Assembly (NCBI RefSeq): GCF_022878925.1
Contig: NZ_CP084628.1
Coordinates: 744,001-808,000, forward strand
Reading direction: 5' to 3'
Length of the DNA: 64,000 nt
From: Caballeronia sp. TF1N1
GTDB taxonomy: Bacteria > Pseudomonadota > Gammaproteobacteria > Burkholderiales > Burkholderiaceae
Every line of letters starts with the position of its first letter. Within the stretch, counting starts at the first letter, position 1. This document shows positions 1-8,988 of this stretch, in pieces. Made by a program: the position numbers and the translations under genes. The notes below the pieces were generated by a model. The model had not been told where the DNA came from. It searched no databases and saw nothing but the letters and a program-made list of their open reading frames with translations.

Positions 1-80
1 TTGCAGTGCTCGCTGATAGGTGTCGAATGGGAAACAATCGTGTTGCCTTGCGCATCTACCGTGACTTGAGGGGCTTTCAT
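1..80 (-). CDS. Partial unknown protein, N-terminal 26 residues
   Basis: An open frame on the minus strand starts with ATG at 80-78 and runs off the left edge. It reads MKAPQVTVDAQGNTIVSHST and continues to a Cys at residue 26. An AAGG purine stretch lies about 10 bases upstream of the ATG, which supports the start. The visible part is hydrophilic, without signal peptide or membrane segment. I do not recognise the family, and too little is visible to judge function. Confidence 0.45.
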   Translation of the reverse strand, partial: MKAPQVTVDAQGNTIVSHSTPISEHC

Positions 81-494
81 CGCTGACCTTGTTTGCTTGG
101 GATGAGTGTCATTAAACTCGATCGGGCTTAAGAATCTAATGAGACACATCCGAGTATCCGAATCGCTCGATGCAACGGAGCGAATTGTCGAAAGAGCGGG
201 TGAAACATGCGCGATCCGGCTTCGACCAACGGACTGCTCATGATGTCGCCGTCGCTTCGACGCGTTCGACGAGTTCGCGAATCCCTCGTACTAAATAAAA
301 TTAGCACATGAAAAACGGGACGGTAAGAAGCTGGCCATCGACTTTCGAGGCGACTAGCAACAAAGCCAAGCACACGCACGGCTGGCTGAAACGTGTTACA
401 CATGGAAGACAAAACGCGTTTCAAAAGCCTGCACCGAGGCATGTCTATTGCACGTTTGCGAACTTAAACCTTACTCAGCGAGCCCGACTCTGCC
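81..494. other. Intergenic region, no gene recognised
   Basis: About 410 bases separate the divergent partial gene at the left edge from the UbiB-like gene. The base composition is more even than in the coding flanks. I see no coding region with a believable start and codon use, no RNA gene and no clear hairpin terminator. Promoters for both flanking genes are expected here, but I cannot point to a convincing -35/-10 pair. Confidence 0.4.
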
Positions 495-1910
495 ATGCGA
501 CGACTCGCCACCCTTTGGCGCCTAGGCCGTGCATTCATACGGGAAAGTCACCATAGCGAGGATGGTGCCTCGATGCAGCGTGTCGCCCGCTTCTTCGCGC
601 TACATGGAGCGCGTGCCGCGCCGCTCGCGTCGAGCTTGCCCGTGCTGCGGCAGTTGCCGCGCGTCCTGAACGCGACGTCCGGCGCGCTCGCACGTCATCC
701 CGCGCTGGCGGAAACGGCGGTGCGCGTTGCGCTGACCGAAATGGACGGGCTTTTCACGCCGTACGATGCCACGCAGTTCCGCGATGTGTCCGCCGCCGCT
801 CTTCGCGCGCAAGGTGTTGCGCTGACGCAGGTGAGCGCCGCGCCGCTGCGCTCGGGCATCGCGGAGCAGACGCATGCGGCGCGCATCGGCGAAATGGCGG
901 TGCGCGTCACGCTCCTGCGTCCGGATGCACGCCAGGAACTCGCGGATGATCTCGATCTCGCGCTCGCCGCCGCGCGTTTTGCGGAACGCCGTTCGGCCAA
1001 GGCGCGCGACATGCATCCGTCCGAATGGGTGCGTCGCGTCACCGAAACCGTCGACGCAATGATCGACCTGCGCCAGCGCGCCGCCGACCAGAGCTATTTG
1101 CGCTACCGGTTGCGTGACGATAACCGGCTCGCCGTGCCGGAAGTGCTCTGGGACTTTTGCAACGACGCCGTTCTGACCACGCGTTCCATCGCGACCATTC
1201 CTCTTTCGGACGCGCAAGCGCTCGCGCGTCACGGACTGGATCAGGCCGATCTCATTGCGACGCTCATCGAAGCGTTCTTCGAAATGGCGCTCGGCGCGGG
1301 CCTCTATCACGCCGGACTCGATGCCGCCGGCGCACGGGTGAGCATCGACCCCGACACGTTCGGCCAGATCGTCCTCGAAGCCGACAATCCGACGATGTTT
1401 TTCGCCGCGCACGAACGCGAGTTCATCGTCGGCGTGTCGGATGCGCTATTGCAGGGCGATCACAAGGCGGCTGCGCGCGTGCATCTGGAGCACGGACGGC
1501 CGGACACGCACTCCATCCATCACGAAGTACGTGTCGAGGCCACGTATCGGCGCGAGGCGGAACGTTTCTCCACGAAGCACACGCGGCATGGTGTGGGCGT
1601 GGCACATCTATTCGATGCCATCGGCAAGGCGCCCGTCGAGCACATGTACAGCGCGGCGCACGGGCGCATCGCGTCGCGGGCGATGCTGCTGTCGCGGACG
1701 ATGGAAGCGGTCGAGCACATGGCGCATGACGTTGCGCCCGACATCGACGTCTGGAAGATCGCGCGCAAGGTCATCGCTCGGCTGGCGCGCGATCAGTTCG
1801 GCTGCCATAGTCTCGCGACGCGGCTCGCGCACGAAGCCACTCATTGGCCGCATATGCTGCCGCGTTTGCCCCGGCTTATCGCGCAGCGGGCGGGTGCGGA
1901 GCAGCGGTGA
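495..1910 (+). CDS. UbiB/ABC1 family protein with degenerate kinase motifs
   Basis: This 471-residue protein has the overall plan of UbiB, the ABC1 atypical kinase/ATPase of ubiquinone biosynthesis. The N-terminus (MRRLATLWRLGRAFIRE), the PLxSxIAxxTHxAR stretch at 117-130, the ELDL-like helix near 187-205, VPEVxWD at 214-220 and a C-terminal DxWKIA segment all line up by eye with UbiB. The family's functional motifs are damaged. The Lys of the VxKVxRP strand is Arg137, the HADxHPGN loop is replaced by HAGLDAAGA at 272-280, and the DxGxxG metal loop by EADNPT near 295. It is also shorter than UbiB (about 525). I read it as a pseudokinase paralogue. ATG 495 is preferred because it restores the UbiB-like N-terminus; ATG 573 is possible. 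Confidence 0.7.
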   Translation: MRRLATLWRLGRAFIRESHHSEDGASMQRVARFFALHGARAAPLASSLPVLRQLPRVLNATSGALARHPALAETAVRVALTEMDGLFTPYDATQFRDVSAAALRAQGVALTQVSAAPLRSGIAEQTHAARIGEMAVRVTLLRPDARQELADDLDLALAAARFAERRSAKARDMHPSEWVRRVTETVDAMIDLRQRAADQSYLRYRLRDDNRLAVPEVLWDFCNDAVLTTRSIATIPLSDAQALARHGLDQADLIATLIEAFFEMALGAGLYHAGLDAAGARVSIDPDTFGQIVLEADNPTMFFAAHEREFIVGVSDALLQGDHKAAARVHLEHGRPDTHSIHHEVRVEATYRREAERFSTKHTRHGVGVAHLFDAIGKAPVEHMYSAAHGRIASRAMLLSRTMEAVEHMAHDVAPDIDVWKIARKVIARLARDQFGCHSLATRLAHEATHWPHMLPRLPRLIAQRAGAEQR

Positions 1911-2267
1911 GCGAAGCAATCCGCGTGGCGATGCGCGGGCCACGCTGACGGTCATGCGCAGGCTCGCGCGCCTCGGCACGGTGTCGCTTTTCATCGAAAC
2001 GGTCGGAGTGATTCGATCTACAGGCGTTCCGAGTCTGCATGGCAGACATGACATCGAACGGTAAGACGTCTGCGATCATTAACAAAATAAGCGAAGCTAA
2101 TTTCATAAGTGATCCTAGGTAACGAGAATTTTATCGGGAACTGTGTCCTAGAATGACACGGGTCGCTTACACCCCGGTAAAGCACCGGAGATTCGTAACG
2201 ATAAGCCGAAGTATTACTTGTACAAACGCCGGCATGAACACGACGCACCGGGGCGAGGCCGATTCGC
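1911..2267. other. Intergenic region before the autotransporter
   Basis: This is 357 bases with no believable gene. A TAGAAT hexamer at 2149-2154 resembles a -10 box, but no good -35 box lies 16-18 bases upstream. GAGG about 12 bases before ATG 2268 is a usable ribosome binding site for the autotransporter. The stretch 2085-2150 is clearly A+T-richer than its surroundings, as expected of a promoter region. Confidence 0.35.
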
Positions 2268-5200
2268 ATGAAAACACGTCGCGCTCGAACACGTCATTGC
2301 GCATCGTTCAACACGAGACTGCGTCCATTGGCGGCCGCCGCCCTGATTGGGTTCGCGACGCCCTCCCAAGCGGGACAGGTTGCGTCGAGCACGACGGGCG
2401 CTGTCTTATCGGATGACAGCTCTTATGTGGTTCCTCCGGGCACGACTATCACAACGCAGTCCGAGAACGCAATCGATGTCACGGCCATCGCGCCTGTCAC
2501 GTTCAACAACGCGGGAGTCATCGTCAGTGCGGTCGACAACCAGGCGGCCGCGATCAAATTCTATGTGCCCGCCACGCTCACCAATAACGCGGGCGGCGCG
2601 CTGCTCGGCAATACGTTCGGCGTGCTTTTCGACGGCGGCGGAAATTCCAACGATCTGATCAACCGTGGCGACATAAGCGCACGAACCAGTCACGGTGTCG
2701 CGTATATCGACGCGTCGGGGGGGACGTTCGACAACTTCGGCACGGTCAATGGCGCGGTCGCCGGGCCCATCAAGCAAACGCCCAATGGCGTCTATATCGG
2801 CTCGACGGGAACGGTGATCATCAACAATCACGCGAAGGCATCGATTGCTTCCGGCGTGGGCGATGCGACCTATGGCGACGGAATATTCGTCGAGACAGGC
2901 TCGGTCGTCATCAACAACGACGGATCGATAACCGGTTATCAGGCTGGCGTGGTCAACACCGGAACGCTTCCGATGTCGGTCGTGAACAGCCCGACCGGAA
3001 GCATCCAGAGCACCGTTGGCGCAGGTGTTCAACTTCAACAGGACAGCACACTCGTCAATAACGGCAAAATCGCGAGTGCGGGATCGGCGGCGATTCTTCT
3101 CGTCGGTTCGAACAATCGCGTGACGCTGGGAACGGGGTCGTCGCTGCAAGGCGCGAATGACAATATCCTCGACATCGAAGGATTGGGAAACACGCTCGCG
3201 TTGACCGGCTCGGCCGTGCAGTCCGGGAACATCGCGACGGGCCGCGGGCCGGGATTGAGCCAGCTCACCTCGGGCGTGAAGAGCGTCTGGACGCTGACCG
3301 GCAACATCGCGATAGGTGGCACGACGCCGGACGCGCTCAACGTGATCGGCGATCTGACGCTCGGCGGCACGCTCACGCAGCATGGCGGGGCAAGCACGGT
3401 GCAGAACAGCGGCAGCCTCACGATCGGTACTGGCAGCGCGGGCGGCTCGCTCGACGGCGACGTCGTGAACAACGGCATGCTGCGCTTCAATCGCAATACG
3501 GTGGCGACATTCGCGGGGCAGATCGTCGGCAACGGCACACTCATTCAGGCTGGCAGTGGCGCCACTCACCTGACGAAAGCCGGCTCTAGCCAAGGCACGG
3601 TGGTTGTCGAAGCGGGCACGCTCGGCTTCGACCATCCGGGTGCCTTCAACGCCGGCGTATACACCACGCGCGTCGGTGGGACGACAAGCATCTCGGACAA
3701 GTCGAGTCTGCAAATCGCCACGGACTTCACGCAGGAAGTAGGCTCGGCGCTGAACGTGGGCATAGGAAAGGTGCAGCCGATCATCACGGCCAGCACGGCG
3801 ACACTCAGGGGCGCGCTGACCGTGAGCGGTTTCGGAGCCGACGCGCCCAATACGGCCAGCGCGCTTACGAGCACGCAATTCAACATCATTCGGACGACAG
3901 GCGGGATCTCGGGCGATTTCGCCAGCGTCGGCTTCTCGGGCACGCAAGGCCCCGCCGATTACCTGACGCTCACCGGCGCGAAAAGCCCCGATGGCCTGAA
4001 CTATAACGTTGGCTTCGGCCTGACGTGGCGCGCACCGGCCGCTATCGCCAACGGCACCTTCACTCTCGCCGATGCCGCGAGTACCTTCAACCTCGACGTG
4101 CCGCTGGCTGACCGGGTCGGTGTCTTCGCGAGCGGCTGGGACGGCCGCACCTTGACGAAGACAGGTCCGGGCCTGTTGATCGTATCGGCGCCGCTAATCC
4201 ACACCGGCGGCACGCTGATCGACGGCGGCACGCTGAGAACCGATGTGACGGACTCGCTCGCGACCAGCAGCAATGTCAACATCGCGAGCGGCGCCACGCT
4301 CGACATGAACGGCTTCGCGCAGCAAATCAACCAGTTGAGCGGCGCGGGCGCAATCGCGCTCGGCGGTGCGGCGCTCACCGCCGTCAATCTCGCCGATACC
4401 GCTTTCAGCGGCACGATCGGCGGTAGCGGAAGCGTGGTGAAAACCGGCCCGGCGACCCTGAGCCTGAGTGGCGCGAGCACGTATAGCGGCGGCACGACCA
4501 TCGCTACGGGCAAGCTGATCGCGGCAACCGGGACCGCACTCGGCGCAGGCGCGGTGACGAATAACGCCATCCTGCAACTGGATTTCGCCAACGACGCCCT
4601 GATGCTCAACACACTGAGCGGCTCAGGCGCGCTCTTGAAAACGGGCGTCGGCGCGGCGAATCTCGCCGCCTCCGGTTCGACGCAAGGCGCGGTCAGCGTC
4701 GAAGCCGGCACATTACGGCTTTTGCAAACTGGCGCGTTCACGACTGCGGCCGACTGGACCACCGCGTCCGGCGCGACCACGGCGCTGTCGAGCCGCAGCC
4801 AGCTCGAAGTCGGCCGCGCCTTCACCATGACCGGCACACTGTCCAGCATCGCGGGGGTTGCCGAACCGGTGATCTCGGCGAGCACGGCATCGATCGGTCC
4901 TGGCGCGATCTTCAACCTCGCGGGTTACACGGCAGCGCCCGCGACGAGCGCCGCGCAACTGGCAGCGGGCGCATTCACGGAAATCCACGCGACCACGCCC
5001 GGCGGGCTCAGTGGAACGTTCGCATCGACGCGCATCGGCGGCACGGCCAGTTCCGTCGATTTCCTGACGCTCTCGTCCGCTTATACCGCCCAGAACTACA
5101 ACGTGGGCGTCGGGCTCACGTGGTATGCCGCGCACGGGACGACGCCCGCGACGGCGAACGGCGTCTTCACGCTCGTGCAACCCGGCGATTCGTTCGACAT

Positions 5201-7355
5201 GGACGTCGTTCTCGCCAATGAGACGGCCAATCAGACGACGGGCTGGGATGGCAAGACGCTCACCAAGGCAGGCGCGGGCACGTTGCAATTGTCAAAGGCG
5301 AACACGTACACCGGCGCGACGCTGATCGAAGGCGGGACGCTGCAAGCCGGGGCGGAGAATGTCATCGCGCCGAGTTCGCGCGTGATGTTGTCGCCGGGCA
5401 CGACATTCGATCTGAACGGTTTCAGTCAGCAGGTCACGAGCCTCGCAGGCGCGGGCAACGTCTCGCTCGGCACGGCAACGCTCACGGCAAATTACAGTAC
5501 GAACACCGTGTTCGACGGTGTCATCAGCGGCTCGGGCGGCTTTACGAAAACCGGCGCCGGCCGGTTGATTCTGAGCGCGGACCACACTTACACGGCGCCG
5601 ACCACCATTGACGCGGGCGTGCTGCAGCTCGGCACGGGCGGCGCGTCGGGCAGCGTCGCGGGCGATATCGTCAACAACGGCGCGCTGGTGTTCAATCGCA
5701 GCGATCGCTACGTCTATGGCCACTCGATCAGCGGAACCGGCGCGTTGACGCAGCAAGGTTCTGGCGCGCTATTGCTGCCGGGCAGCCAGACATACAGCGG
5801 GACCACTCAAGTGAATTCGGGCGCGCTCATCCTGACCGACAACGCGCAATTGCCGAACACGCCCCAAGTATCGGTGGCGCAGGGCGCGACATTCGGCGGT
5901 TATGGCGGCGTGGGCGGCGCGGTGGTGAACAACGGATTGCTCGCGGTCGCGGATGCAGCGCCCGGTTTCGCGAATGCCGCGGCTGGCGCGTTCAGTATCG
6001 GCGGAACGTTGACGAACAACGGCGAAATCCGCATGAGCAGCCCGACGCCCACGAGTACGTTGACGGTCGCGGGCAACTACATCGGCAACAACGGATTGCT
6101 GACGTTGAGCACGGCGCTGGGCAGCGACGGTTCCGCGACAGATCGCCTGATCGTGCATGGCGACAGTGCCGGTCAGACCGCCGTGAAAGTGCGGAACGCA
6201 GGCGGCGCGGGGGCGATAACGAGCAACGGAATCCGCATCGTTCAGGTGGATGGTCAGTCGAACGGCCAGTTCACGCTCGATGGCCGCGTCGTCGCGGGTC
6301 CATACGAATACAACCTGTACAAAGGCGGCGCGAGCACACCCGCCGATGGCAACTGGTATTTGCGAACCTTGACGGACGGACCGTCGCCGACACCGACACC
6401 CGCGCCACGACCCGAGCCGGGCGGCTATCTTGGCAATCAGGCAGCGGCGCGCGACATGTTCGTCATGACCTTGCACGACCGCGCGGGCTTCCCCGATCCC
6501 TTCGCCGTGGATGGCATGAGCGGCAACGAATCGACGGCCTGGGTGCGCACTCGTGCCGCGCACACCGACGGCAACGCGGCCGGCGGGCGGCTTGCCGAAT
6601 CCACCGACACCGCGCTCTTTCAGGCGGGCATCGACTTGCTGCATCGCGTGTCGAACGCGCAGCATTGGCAGGCGGGCATCATGGCGGGTTATGGTTCGTC
6701 GACGACCGATGCCACTGCGCGTAACAATCCCGCCACCGCGCGAGGCAATGTGAACGGCGCGAGCGCCGGCGTCTACGCGACCTGGCGCGCGAATGCGCTT
6801 TCGCCTGTCGGACCTTACGTGGATACGTGGCTGCAATATGCGCACTTCGACAACACGGTCAAGGGCGCGCAACTGAATGGCGAGAGCTACGCGAGCCATA
6901 CGTGGGGCGGATCGGTCGAAGGCGGATGGGCGTTCGCGGTAGGTCAGACGTCGAGCGGCCCGGTGCTGATCGAGCCGCAAGCGCAAGTCATCTATTCGAA
7001 CTATGCCGCCGACGATCACGTGGAGTCTGGGGGCACGATCGTCCATGGCGGCAATATCAATGCACTGACGACGCGCGTGGGCATGCGCGTTTTTCACGCG
7101 CCGGGATCGGCCGCGGCGCCGGGCTGGCTGCCGTATCTGGAAGTCAACTGGTGGCACGACACGAGCGGCAATTCCATCGCCTTCAATCAGATCGTGGTGT
7201 CGCAGGACGGCCCGAGAAATCGCCTCGAAGTAAAGGTCGGCGCGCAGGCGCAACTCGCGCGGAACTGGCGTCTGTGGGGCAACCTCGGCTACCAGCAAGG
7301 CGACGGCGGTTATCGCAGCTATCAAGGTTTGCTGGGCGCGCGGTACATCTGGTGA
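2268..7355 (+). CDS. Autotransporter (type Va secretion) with PATR-repeat passenger
   Basis: This 1695-residue surface protein exports its own passenger. A basic N-terminus and hydrophobic segment ending near PSQAG (about residue 35) form a signal peptide. The passenger, about residues 36-1370, is Gly/Ser/Thr/Asn-rich beta-helix sequence with repeated autotransporter-associated strands of the type TKTGxGxLxLSxxxTYxGxTxIxxGxL, near 4145-4240, 4435-4530, 5260-5350 and 5545-5640. A Pro-Thr-rich linker (PSPTPTPAPRPEPGG) at about 6390-6425 precedes a C-terminal translocator barrel of roughly 300 residues that ends in the aromatic signature YIW. I see no protease or lipase motif in the passenger, so adhesin or biofilm roles are possible but unproven. 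It ends 11 bases from the convergent IclR gene. Confidence 0.9.
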   Translation: MKTRRARTRHCASFNTRLRPLAAAALIGFATPSQAGQVASSTTGAVLSDDSSYVVPPGTTITTQSENAIDVTAIAPVTFNNAGVIVSAVDNQAAAIKFYVPATLTNNAGGALLGNTFGVLFDGGGNSNDLINRGDISARTSHGVAYIDASGGTFDNFGTVNGAVAGPIKQTPNGVYIGSTGTVIINNHAKASIASGVGDATYGDGIFVETGSVVINNDGSITGYQAGVVNTGTLPMSVVNSPTGSIQSTVGAGVQLQQDSTLVNNGKIASAGSAAILLVGSNNRVTLGTGSSLQGANDNILDIEGLGNTLALTGSAVQSGNIATGRGPGLSQLTSGVKSVWTLTGNIAIGGTTPDALNVIGDLTLGGTLTQHGGASTVQNSGSLTIGTGSAGGSLDGDVVNNGMLRFNRNTVATFAGQIVGNGTLIQAGSGATHLTKAGSSQGTVVVEAGTLGFDHPGAFNAGVYTTRVGGTTSISDKSSLQIATDFTQEVGSALNVGIGKVQPIITASTATLRGALTVSGFGADAPNTASALTSTQFNIIRTTGGISGDFASVGFSGTQGPADYLTLTGAKSPDGLNYNVGFGLTWRAPAAIANGTFTLADAASTFNLDVPLADRVGVFASGWDGRTLTKTGPGLLIVSAPLIHTGGTLIDGGTLRTDVTDSLATSSNVNIASGATLDMNGFAQQINQLSGAGAIALGGAALTAVNLADTAFSGTIGGSGSVVKTGPATLSLSGASTYSGGTTIATGKLIAATGTALGAGAVTNNAILQLDFANDALMLNTLSGSGALLKTGVGAANLAASGSTQGAVSVEAGTLRLLQTGAFTTAADWTTASGATTALSSRSQLEVGRAFTMTGTLSSIAGVAEPVISASTASIGPGAIFNLAGYTAAPATSAAQLAAGAFTEIHATTPGGLSGTFASTRIGGTASSVDFLTLSSAYTAQNYNVGVGLTWYAAHGTTPATANGVFTLVQPGDSFDMDVVLANETANQTTGWDGKTLTKAGAGTLQLSKANTYTGATLIEGGTLQAGAENVIAPSSRVMLSPGTTFDLNGFSQQVTSLAGAGNVSLGTATLTANYSTNTVFDGVISGSGGFTKTGAGRLILSADHTYTAPTTIDAGVLQLGTGGASGSVAGDIVNNGALVFNRSDRYVYGHSISGTGALTQQGSGALLLPGSQTYSGTTQVNSGALILTDNAQLPNTPQVSVAQGATFGGYGGVGGAVVNNGLLAVADAAPGFANAAAGAFSIGGTLTNNGEIRMSSPTPTSTLTVAGNYIGNNGLLTLSTALGSDGSATDRLIVHGDSAGQTAVKVRNAGGAGAITSNGIRIVQVDGQSNGQFTLDGRVVAGPYEYNLYKGGASTPADGNWYLRTLTDGPSPTPTPAPRPEPGGYLGNQAAARDMFVMTLHDRAGFPDPFAVDGMSGNESTAWVRTRAAHTDGNAAGGRLAESTDTALFQAGIDLLHRVSNAQHWQAGIMAGYGSSTTDATARNNPATARGNVNGASAGVYATWRANALSPVGPYVDTWLQYAHFDNTVKGAQLNGESYASHTWGGSVEGGWAFAVGQTSSGPVLIEPQAQVIYSNYAADDHVESGGTIVHGGNINALTTRVGMRVFHAPGSAAAPGWLPYLEVNWWHDTSGNSIAFNQIVVSQDGPRNRLEVKVGAQAQLARNWRLWGNLGYQQGDGGYRSYQGLLGARYIW
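3580..5580 (+). repeat. Large tandem duplication inside the autotransporter passenger
   Basis: Two consecutive blocks of about 365 residues repeat the same order of motifs. SSQGTVVVEAGTL starts the first near 3582 and STQGAVSVEAGTL the second near 4674. Each continues through an ITAST/ISAST strand, a DYLTL/DFLTL strand, NYNVGxGLTW and GWDGxTLTK (4134 and 5241). The period is about 1.1 kb. The copies are clearly diverged, so the duplication is old. Confidence 0.75.
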
Positions 7356-7366
7356 GCACGCGCGCG

Positions 7367-8176
7367 TCAGCGCGTACCCGGACTCATGCGCTCCCCGATC
7401 GCGCGGCACGCGGCCTTGAGCGGTTCGATATAAGTTTCGACAGGCGTCGCGCTCTTTCTGAACAGCGGAATGCTCACGCTTACGCAGCCGAGCGTCGTGC
7501 CGTTCGCCCCGACGATCGCGCTGCCATAACAAAAAATCTGCGCTTCGTTTTCCTCGCGGTCTTCCGCATAGCCGCGCGCGTGGCAGGCATCGAGTTCCGC
7601 ATCGAGCGCGCGACGCTCGGTGATCGTATTCGACGTAAAGCGCTCGAACGCCATGCCTTGCAACAACGCATCGCGCTCGGCACGACCGAGCGTCGACAGA
7701 TACGCCTTGCCCACTGAACTCGAATAGAGCGTGACGCGCGTGCCGATGCGCGAAGCCATGCGCACCGCATGAGGACTTTCGAGCTTTTCGATATACACCA
7801 TCTCCGCGCCGCTGCGCACGGCGAGATGCACGGTTTCCTGCGTACTGTCGCGCAGAGCCTGTAACGCGTCGGTGGCGGCGATGCGCAGATCGGAGCGCTC
7901 CCAGCTTCGGCTCGCAAGCGACATCAGACGCGGGCCGAGCGCATAACTTCCGCCACGTGCGCTCTCGACCGCGAGCCCTTCGGCAATCAGCGCGCCGACG
8001 ATGCGATACACCGTCGGACGCGGATAACCCGATCCCGCCGTGAGGCTGGCGACGGTTGGCGGTTCGTCGGCATCGGCGATGAGTTGCAGCACCACCATGA
8101 ACTTCGAGAACGCGGCGGTGCCGTTGGCTTTCGCCGCGTCGAAGGAGGAGGAAGAGGAGTCGGAAGCTGCGGACAT
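7367..8176 (-). CDS. IclR family transcriptional regulator
   Basis: This is a 269-residue regulator. After a Ser/Ala-rich N-terminal tail, residues about 24-85 form the IclR winged helix-turn-helix (TVASLTAGSGYPRPTVYRIV is the recognition-helix region). Residues about 95-265 form the effector domain, with VHLAVRSGAEMVYIEKLES and GKAYLSTLGRAERDALL typical of the family. It is the last gene of a same-strand cluster with the SDR, MFS and cupin genes and probably controls them. The palindromes before the cupin gene (10938-10974) are the obvious candidate operator. The effector molecule cannot be told from sequence. Only 68 bases separate it from the SDR gene. Confidence 0.9.
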   Translation of the reverse strand: MSAASDSSSSSFDAAKANGTAAFSKFMVVLQLIADADEPPTVASLTAGSGYPRPTVYRIVGALIAEGLAVESARGGSYALGPRLMSLASRSWERSDLRIAATDALQALRDSTQETVHLAVRSGAEMVYIEKLESPHAVRMASRIGTRVTLYSSSVGKAYLSTLGRAERDALLQGMAFERFTSNTITERRALDAELDACHARGYAEDREENEAQIFCYGSAIVGANGTTLGCVSVSIPLFRKSATPVETYIEPLKAACRAIGERMSPGTR

Positions 8177-8244
8177 TTTTGGAAACCTGAGTGCGACGGC
8201 GCGCCGAGTATATCGGCACGCCGCGTGATCCGTCGATTGGCGCG

Positions 8245-8973
8245 TCAGGCGATCAGATAGCCGCCATCAACCGGCACGACCGTTCCCGTCATGAACGACG
8301 CCGCCGGCGACGCCAGAAACGCCACCACGCGCGCGACATCCTCCGGCAAGCCCCAGCGCTTCATGGGCGTGCGCTCGAGAATGGCTTGCGAGCGGCCGTC
8401 GTCCTCCTGCAGCGCCTGCGTAAGCGGCGTGGCAATCCAGCCGGGCGCGACCGCGTTCACGCGAATGCCTTCTGCCGCGTAAGCAATCGCGAGCGACTTC
8501 GTCAACTGCGCGACGCCGCCCTTGCTCGCGCTGTACGCGGGCACGAGACCGCCGCCGAAGAACGTCAGCATCGACGCCGTGTTGACGATCGATCCCCGGC
8601 TTTTCGCGAGTAACGGTCGCGCCGCCGAGCACATCCGCATGGTGCCGTTGAGATTCACGGCGATCACGCGCTCGAAGGTTTCGATGTCGTGCTCGTCGCC
8701 ACGCTTGATCATGCCCGCGCAGTTGACGAGCACGTCGAGCGAATCGAGACGCGCGAAAAGATCGGCGGTGCTGGCGGCATCGGCGACATCGAGCGCGGCG
8801 ACTTCAATTTCCGCGCCGAGCGCGTCCTTCTGGGCTGCCGTCGGCGCGATACCCGCCGCGATGACGCGCGCGCCGAGCGTCGCGAATTCCTGCGCGATGC
8901 CCGCGCCGATACCTTGCGTGCCGCCCGTCACGACGACGGTCTTGCCTTTGTACAGATCAGGTTGAAAGGTCAT
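8245..8973 (-). CDS. SDR family NAD(P)-dependent oxidoreductase
   Basis: This is a classical short-chain dehydrogenase of 242 residues. The cofactor motif TGGTQGIG is at 16-23, NCAG at 84-87, and the catalytic set Ser134, Tyr147 and Lys151 (YSASK) is present with normal spacing. PGWIATPL follows, then a C-terminal MTGTVVPVDGGY typical of FabG-like members. It lies 15 bases downstream of the MFS permease and shares the strand with the cupin dioxygenase and IclR genes. It probably oxidises or reduces an intermediate of the imported substrate, which cannot be named from sequence. No lesions are visible. Confidence 0.9.
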   Translation of the reverse strand: MTFQPDLYKGKTVVVTGGTQGIGAGIAQEFATLGARVIAAGIAPTAAQKDALGAEIEVAALDVADAASTADLFARLDSLDVLVNCAGMIKRGDEHDIETFERVIAVNLNGTMRMCSAARPLLAKSRGSIVNTASMLTFFGGGLVPAYSASKGGVAQLTKSLAIAYAAEGIRVNAVAPGWIATPLTQALQEDDGRSQAILERTPMKRWGLPEDVARVVAFLASPAASFMTGTVVPVDGGYLIA

Positions 8974-8988
8974 GAGTAGCTTGAATGA

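Noticed and set aside
7358..7375. Small inverted repeat ACGCGC/GCGCGT between the autotransporter and IclR gene stops.
   Set aside because: Six-base GC-only arms without a T-run occur often by chance in this genome.
5769..8219. An 816-codon open frame on the minus strand across the autotransporter end and the IclR gene.
   Set aside because: Its composition is Arg/Ala-rich without domains, and it overlaps two well-supported genes in other frames.
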